Positions 57,426-64,000 of a DNA stretch of 64,000 nt are shown here, piece by piece. The stretch comes from Hemileia vastatrix (taxonomy: Eukaryota > Basidiomycota > Pucciniomycetes > Pucciniales > Zaghouaniaceae), in contig JASXTE010000015.1 of the NCBI GenBank assembly GCA_030280995.1, positions 5,939,001-6,003,000 on the forward strand, given 5' to 3'. The position numbers and the translations under genes were made by a program. The notes below the pieces were generated by a model, which saw only the letters and a list, made by a program, of their open reading frames with translations, made no database searches and was not told where the DNA came from. Each line of letters starts with the position of its first letter. The stretch's first letter is position 1.

Positions 57426-58250
57426 ATGGGAAATCTGGGATATTTAATAAGGCAATTGAAAAATATTTGCACCATTTCATTAACTATTAGCAAGATGATT
57501 GGTTTTAGCTGTTACCACTGGCTGAATTCTCATACAATAACCAGATACACTTTGCAACAAACATGCCACCTTTTTACACCAACTATGGATATCACCCAGC
57601 ATTCTCAATTGGTACCCTATCCATATTACAAGTGCAAAAAGGGAAGAGAAGATTCAAAGAATATTGAGTATACATCAATAACTGAATCAGCTATCAAATT
57701 ATCTCAGCAGTAAATTAAGTGTCATTATTACAAGGAAAGAGTCAGCATTTCAGGCTAATTTTAAGTGAAAAGGTTTGGCTAGTTTCATGTTTCCTTTCCT
57801 CATTATGCCCTAGCAATAAATTAGATCACAAGAAGGTGGGGACATTTAAAGCCAAAGTCAAGGTATCTGACTCAGCTTATGAACTGTAGCTACCAATCAA
57901 AATGAGGTAAGTACGTCCAGTTCTAAACATTTCATTTCTCATAACATAAAAAAGATACAATCCAAGTACATCTAGAAGATTAACCAGCACCAATCTAGGT
58001 AAGAAATGAAGTTGAGTTTGATTTGGAAAAGGTTTTTTCTAAAAGGGTGTAAAGGGGAAAGGTTCAGTACAAGGTGAATTGGAAAAGATATGGGGTTGGA
58101 GATAGGTTATGTGAACCAGTGGAAAATTTGTGAATGCAAAAGGAAAGTTTAAGGAGTTTGAGAAGGAACCAAGTGGGAAGGAGGGGTAATAGATTAGGTA
58201 ATGTTAGGATTTGGTTGAGAGGTGAGGGGGAGGAGAGCTATGATAACTAT
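57426..58250 (+). pseudogene. chromovirus integrase tail and chromodomain remnant
   Basis: Pieces include HFINYQQDDW, LLPLAEFSYNNQIHFATNMP, PFYTNYGYHPAFSIGTLS, KLDHKKVGTFKAKVKVSDSAYEL, and a chromodomain trace (VQYKVNWKRYGVGDR then CEPVENL) spread over frames to about 58130. This is the C-terminal half of a chromovirus Pol, different from element D. Many stops. Confidence 0.78.
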
Positions 58251-59078
58251 GAATTTTGAGAGGCAGAAGAGGGGATATTGCGTAAGGGTGTGATATGTTA
58301 AAGTCTCTGTGAAGGTCTCCTCATCAGACAATTTATCTAGTAAATTAATTACTCTCTATTCTCACTGCTTTATCAAGCTTATTCAGTCCCATATTTTTTC
58401 ACTGTTGATAATCTTAAAAAATTCAGTCTTAGTTAGTCTCACTGCTTTACTCCGCATAGTTAGTCCAGTCTCAGGCTAGAGTTAGCGCTAGTAGTATTAA
58501 AACTTCTTAGGTCTTAAAACCCATTCCTTTTAACCTCACCCTGTCTATTTTTACCTCCACTCCACCTAACTCCTTTTATAGTTAATTAAAATGCATTTCC
58601 TTTAAACCAAATTTTTTCCCTCTTCACCCCAAACATTCACCACCCTACCCACATCCAACCTTTAACTTTTCATCCCAACCTTATGGCTTTTAAAATAACC
58701 CCCTTTTTGGCCTATGGAGTAAAAGGAGTCAGAATTTGAGGAAAAGAGGTGATTCTGAGAAAGTTGGGGTGAACCATGGTGGAGAGGGGATTGAATAGTG
58801 TGGTAAGGGGAGTGAAAGAAGAGAGGAGGGGTGAAATGGGATGATTTGTTTAGGAGAAGGGGGAATTAGAATCTGTTATAAGAGAGTTCTAGGTATACTT
58901 AAATAAGATGTAAGAGGGGTGGAATTTATGATGGGAGAAGAATGAGATTCAAAATTGAAGAGAGGAAAGAACTTGTAAGGACAATTTTGAAACAATGTAA
59001 GTGCAAAAATTATATAATATATTATGAGACCTAGAAATCATAACGGCATAAAACACCCCAAAAAATACTTATATATAT
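58251..59078. other. no recognised gene
   Basis: Pyrimidine-rich then purine-rich sequence. Probably the 3' non-coding part or LTR of the preceding chromovirus remnant; no LTR pair was found. Confidence 0.4.
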
Positions 59079-59339
59079 CACTACGCAATATAGGGGGTGG
59101 ACTTGCTAGCAAGTCCTCAACCTGAACTCAGATGGAACTCAGATGGAACTCAGACTGAACTCATACTGAACCCATACTGAACTCTACTTGAACACCCACC
59201 TAAAACTGTTCTTCTGAGTGGTGTTCATTCCTGATTGTATGGCTCCTTTATCAATAGCTCAATGTGTGTTCAATCTATGGTGAGTTTGGGTCCAAGGTTG
59301 CGGACTTGCTAGCAAGTCTGCCCCCCATATTGTGTGGTG
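59079..59339. mobile_element. 261-bp MITE, copy 2
   Basis: Same length as copy 1 (30831-31091) and highly similar by eye. Ends CACTACGCAATATAGGGGG and CACCACACAATATGGGGGG (read inward), each followed by a GACTTGCTAGCAAGTC palindrome. Flanked by TAT. Carries the TGAACTCAGA-type repeats. Confidence 0.88.
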
Positions 59340-59599
59340 TATATTTAAATGATTATTAAACATGGAGTTTATTCTCATAAAAATGTGATTTTTCTTTCTT
59401 TTTATATAATGGAGATCGTGGTAAGTAAGTTTATTAATAGAATTAAACCCATATCCTATTTTCACTTATATAAATAAGAGATATATAACAATCTTAAAAA
59501 ATTTTCTATTGAATAATTTTACTGTTAATTAATTTTAAAGAATTTTTCAACTTCAATAAATTTTTTAAAAATGGATAATAATCAAATATTTTAGAATTC

Positions 59600-60060
59600 A
59601 ATGAAGCACCATCACAATCAAGGGAAAACACAACATCAACTGCTTCAGGTAGGGGATGAGGTTTTTTAATCTTACAACTTCTTTCTGCATTAAGCCCAAG
59701 CACCAAAATAGATCACAAGAATTTTAGCCCATTTTAGAACAAGTGATATATATCTGACTAAGAATATGAGCTTTAACTACCCACTTAAACAATACAAGTG
59801 CATCCATTCTTCAATATTTTTTAACTCAAAAAGTACCAAGAAGATTCAATACCAGGAAATCTAGAAGAAATACTGGAACTAGTCTATGTAGGAAAGTAAC
59901 AGAAGTTTAAAGTAGAAAAAACTATTTCTAAACAGATTTACAGGGTAAGTTTCATTACTAAGTGCATTGTAAAGGTTATTGAGTATGAGATATTTCTTGG
60001 TAACCATTTAGAGAGTTTATGTAACACTAAGAGAAAGGTGAAGGACTTTTAGAAGTAGAG
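59600..60060 (+). pseudogene. second chromovirus integrase C-terminus and chromodomain remnant
   Basis: Traces of KIDHKNF, the VHPFFNI block, NLEEILELVY and a chromodomain end (VIEYEIFLGNHLESL, then CNTKRKVKDF). Heavily broken. 59340-59600 and 60061-60713 show nothing I recognise. Confidence 0.6.
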
Positions 60061-60713
60061 TAGTGAGCAGGAAGGTTAAAAGGGTTGTTAATGTTAGTAT
60101 TTGGGTTTATTGGAGTGGAGAAGTAGAGATATAAGAACTATGCATTGTAAGAGGCAAAGAGGATGATATTGAATTTGGGGATTTTATGGGGATAGTGCAG
60201 TTGGATGCTCCTCATTGAACAAATTTTATAGTAATTGATTTGCTTCTTAGCCTTCCTAATCTTTATCCCTCACTTTTGGTAGCCCCAACATAGTCATTCT
60301 CAATTATTCTGACTGTTCTTCTTAGAAAAGTCAATTTCACTCTTGGTAGCACATGAATTAGTAGTAGTCCACCCTCCTAGTTATTAAAAGTAAATTACTT
60401 TTTGAATTATATTACCAGGTGGAGTGATTTCCCTGTTTTCTAAGCTGAGTATATTGACTTCCTTTTAGTCTAGAAGTTTGGGTAGAGTTGTCTCCCTGAA
60501 TTTTCATTAATTTTGATTACCTGCTCATTTGGATTGAGTGGTTTCCCCATCACTGATGTCACTAATCTGTGTTGATTATTCCTCATTATTTCATATTTCC
60601 TATCATTTTAATTGTTCCTTCTTCAAAATATCTCTTATTTAATTAATATTTTAACTCAAACTCTAACCATTCTAGAATTCTTAAAAAAAGGCAGCTGAAT
60701 TTTAGGCCAAAAA

Positions 60714-61160
60714 ATGACCACTAATAACCAGGAAGGTTTAATTATTAGACCTTTCTACATCCCCTATTCTAGATCAGAAAAAAGACAGAGTTTTAGGTAT
60801 TTTTTTAATGAAAACCAATTGAAACCCCTTCATAATAAATCTTGAAATGAATTAAAGGATCATATAGCCCTCTCTGAATAATTAAAGGTAAAAGAAGCAA
60901 TCGAAGAGATTTAAGGACAGCTAGGACTGTGGTACTACTGGGACTATACTGGAAAGAGGATTGAGACACTAAAGGAAAGATGGAAAATAAAAAATGGAAT
61001 TAAAAATAAAAGTTTAATGTTGAAATAAGTGAGTAAAGAAACTTAAGGATGAAAAGAACTGTGATACTACTGGGACTGTACTGGACTGAAGACTGAGGGA
61101 CTAAATAAGAGAGGGACAAAGAAAAAGAAAACAAATAGTGATGAAAAAATTAGTAAGAGT
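60714..61160 (+). pseudogene. gag-like start with an internal duplication
   Basis: The ATG at 60714 opens MTTNNQEGLIIRPFYIPYSR and, after stops, EAIEEI and GQLGLWYYWDYTGKRIETLK, similar in style to the Trp-rich Gag segment of element E. A unit centred on CTACTGGGACT occurs twice, about 120 bp apart (near 60935 and 61055). Confidence 0.4.
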
Positions 61161-61980
61161 GGAAAATTTAAAAGATGAAGAATAATGAAAAGGTAATTTC
61201 CACTCCTATAGTATTGGAGACAATGGGAAACATGGAGACTAGATAAAACTAATAGCAGAATTGAATGGAGTCTTAAGTAACTATAAACTGGAAATCAGAT
61301 AAGACAGTAAAATGTAACATTAGATAAGAAATAAATAAATGACTCATTAATGAGCCAAGTTGATGGAGTCTTTTACAGAAACTTGGATAATGATGAGATC
61401 CAAGTAAAACAGAGCCTAGAATAATTTAGTTTTATAAGAATTATAAATATATAATGTACTTGTATACTGTAATAAGTAGAACTTAATTTAACATATGAGA
61501 AATTAAGTTAGATTATAACAATATATATTAAATCAATTCTTAAAAACTTCCCATTATAGAATCTTCAAGGATGATAAACTCAGTTTTAGGGTACATTTGA
61601 GATGTGCAGGCTTAGGTAGTGTCTTGGTTAGGAAATTCACCCACATGAGAGAGGAGAGTATACACTGAATATTCATAGTTATAACTCTAATTAAATCTCT
61701 GAGACAGTTTAATTGATTATTAAAATGATGAGTAAAATGTTAATATAGATGGATTTTGGCTATTTTCAGGGTGCCTTAATTATTGCAAGATATAGTGTAT
61801 TTTTTGGGTCTGATCTTAAAATCTTTGAATAAGAATTCAAGGCATACTATCAATTGGCCAGTTTCATTCATAGCTTGGATCTCATTTTCTGTTATTAATA
61901 AGGATACCACAGGCTGTTTGTGAAAGCACTAGCCTATAGAATCAAGTAAAAAGACTAGACTCCCAGATGTTGAATGAAAG
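61161..61980. other. AT-rich sequence without a recognised feature
   Basis: Contains no long open frame and no terminal repeat that I could pair. Confidence 0.45.
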
Positions 61981-63137
61981 TGTCAGCCAGGCTATCTCAG
62001 GAGTCCAGTAATTTATACAATAAATTACTTTAATCATATAGAGGAATAACTTTGTGTAATTACAAAAAATTATTTAAATAAAATAAATACTATACTTAAT
62101 TTTATTTTTAAATATGTTCTATTACATAAACAAATATTATATTATATAATATCATGGCGCACTTTGTATGTATAAATAAATTATTTCAAATTATATCATA
62201 AGTGTAAATTTAACTTACACTGTAATTACAATTTCAATAATAACATTAATATGAACTAAATACAACTTATCATATAATAATATCCATAAATATTGGGCGC
62301 TTCCTAGACCCTTAATTGTGTCACTAATATTACTAAATTAATTTAATATTATTAAATTTAATTGCTCATGTTAAAAATATTCCTGTATTAATTTAATAAG
62401 TTGTCCAATTAATTTAATACTTAATTTACTTGAAATAGTTAACTTACCATTGCTTATACTGAGTGAAGATTATTTAAACACGTAAAAATAATTCCTTTTA
62501 TTTTAATTATACTTTTTTTAGCTATTTGTATTCCATCTTTAGAATTCTTTCTCATAGTTCTTATTTTCTATACTCACGTAGTTATTTGTTATATTAATTT
62601 TATTCTTTTTTAGAAATATCTGATGGAAACAAATATTTGCTTAATCACGGATTTATTTTAATTGTTTTTTAATTAAATTTGTTAACTATTTCTTTCACTT
62701 CATTTTACTTTTGTAATTATATTTGTAGCGCTCTAGATGGTCCTCTTGCCTATAAAAGGGCTTTAGAAGTCTCTCTTGTAGCTCATCACTTACTATACAC
62801 TCACTTATCATATTTTAAATATATTTCTTTTATTTACTATTTTAATTAGTTCTATATATCTAATTAAAATATTGTATAAATTACTATAGGTTGTTTTAAG
62901 TCTATTATTACTATCATTGACAGCTGCGCATTGAATAATAACTATTAATTATAATATACTGCAATATAAATAATTCTTTACAGTTTTGTCAACTCTTCAA
63001 AATTCCCTTGTCGTACTCTCTTCTCAATTACAAATATTTTATTTTCATTATTCATAATAATACTATATTATAATCTTCTTCTTCTCTTGTCCTTTTTCCT
63101 TTTCTTTTCCTTCATTCTTCTAGACATCCTGCTGATA
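61981..63137 (+). repeat. 5' LTR of element F
   Basis: Starts TGTCAGCCAGGC like the E LTR and ends CTGCTGATA where E has CCTTGACA. TATAAAA at 62751-62757. Same family as E but diverged, about 1157 bp. Confidence 0.75.
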
Positions 63138-63837
63138 ATTGGGGGCCTTTCCGAACAAGGACGACAACACCTTGCGACAAATGACAAAGCGCACAGACCA
63201 CCCAAGCCAAAAAGTAAACCTTTTGCCGTGACCGTTTTTCGAACTTGGGTTCAATAGTTTAGGTCTATATAACATTAAATTATATATTATTCTGAAGTGA
63301 TTTTACAATCACTATAGTAAGTTCACCTTTGCACCTCTCACTCAAAGTATTATATTTTTACTGCAAAAACAGTGTTTGTGGCTTAATTGCTGACTCACTG
63401 AGTGTAAGTTTTCATTATATTAATTTTTTTTCTAGTTGAACATAAAGAGTAAAACTCTTAGTCCTGGAAGACAATAAATATTTAATAAATTAGTCCTGGA
63501 AGACAATAAATATTTAATAAATTATTAAATTAACTTTATTATTATTTTTAGAATATTGGTTGATCATAATAGTACTCAGTACTTAGTCCCAATTATACCA
63601 TTGAATTAATTGTGGTATTAATTATTTTGGTTGAATTCTTAAACTTTATTGGTTGGTCCCATTTTAATTGTTATTAATTCTTAATAATTGTAATTTCATT
63701 TATTTGTATTACATTTTATTTTATAATTAATTGAATTTTAATAAAAAAATCATTTTTTAAAATCCAATTGATTATATTTTATTTTGAATTAACAATTATA
63801 TCTGAATTAATTTTGATTCTACTTTTCACAGTTTTAA
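63138..63837 (+). other. leader of element F
   Basis: ATTGGGGGCCTTTCCG at 63138 is the primer-site equivalent. Two tandem units containing TAGTCCTGGAAGACAATA lie near 63457 and 63490, and GGTTGA...GTCC motifs recur, as in the leader of element E. Confidence 0.6.
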
Positions 63838-64000
63838 ATGTCCAGTAGTTTGGCTAAAAGAATGGATAACTTACATTTGGATGAGACTGAAGTGGATGTT
63901 GACACTGAATCTGTAGGTTCCCCAAAAGTATCTTACAAAAATAATTCAGCTGACAAAAAACCTTCAGGACGTAGAAATGTCAGGAGAAGTGACAAACCCC
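63838..64000 (+). CDS. gag start of element F, truncated by the window
   Basis: The ATG at 63838 opens 54 codons that run off the window: MSSSLAKRMDNLHLDETEVD, acidic, then Ser/Lys/Arg-rich. It corresponds to the gag start of element E. No stop inside the window. Confidence 0.6.
   Translation, partial: MSSSLAKRMDNLHLDETEVDVDTESVGSPKVSYKNNSADKKPSGRRNVRRSDKP

Overview
The window is AT-rich eukaryotic DNA made almost entirely of transposable elements. I see no ordinary single-copy host gene, rRNA gene or intact tRNA gene. Introns of 50-70 bp with GT..AG ends, Ty3/gypsy Pol sequences of the basidiomycete type, a PIF/Harbinger transposon whose ORF1 resembles rust-fungus proteins, and a TET/JBP-type dioxygenase all point to a basidiomycete, most likely a rust fungus (Pucciniales). 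The genus cannot be fixed from this sequence alone.

Layout. (1) 1-16848, minus strand: a Ty3/gypsy element (C) with gag and half a protease at 13399-15442 and the rest of pol at 1-2411. It is split by a second element of the same family (B, 2412-13398, LTRs at 2412-3607 and 12134-13398). Both have lost essential parts. (2) 16849-19427: two Ty1/copia 3' ends, each with a short LTR. (3) 19490-28903: a gypsy remnant (K) interrupted by a 1.5 kb solo LTR (20179-21679) and by a 6.2 kb PIF/Harbinger-like transposon (21823-28000). A paralogous copy of K at 56150-57425 has neither insertion and serves as an empty site. The Harbinger element carries a spliced ORF1, a truncated transposase and an uninterrupted 395-codon TET/JBP-like 2-oxoglutarate/Fe(II) dioxygenase gene. 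A solo LTR with a perfect 5-bp duplication (25656-26832) has landed in the transposase. (4) 28904-35684: a decayed gypsy element (H) with a 261-bp MITE in its protease, followed by an LTR and the first codons of another gag (G). (5) 35685-52789: a chromovirus (D) with gag, pol and an integrase chromodomain. Between pol and its 3' LTR lies an antisense, intron-containing gene for a small cysteine-rich nuclear-type protein. D is split between gag and pol by a young gypsy element (E, 37632-46408, LTRs nearly identical, 5-bp duplication GTTTA). (6) 52790-61980: layered fragments, including an inverted copy of the solo LTR, two chromovirus integrase tails and a second copy of the MITE. (7) 61981-64000: the 5' LTR, leader and gag start of an E-like element (F).

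Three things stand out. A cut-and-paste DNA transposon appears to carry a predicted 5-methylcytosine oxygenase. A chromovirus carries a spliced antisense accessory gene with its own TATA-like box. The leader of element E holds an array of about eight small stem-loops whose paired bases covary. The nonsense changes in D and E mostly fit single C-to-T changes, and E is visibly CpG-poor outside its leader, so cytosine methylation is a plausible common theme. That last link is inference.
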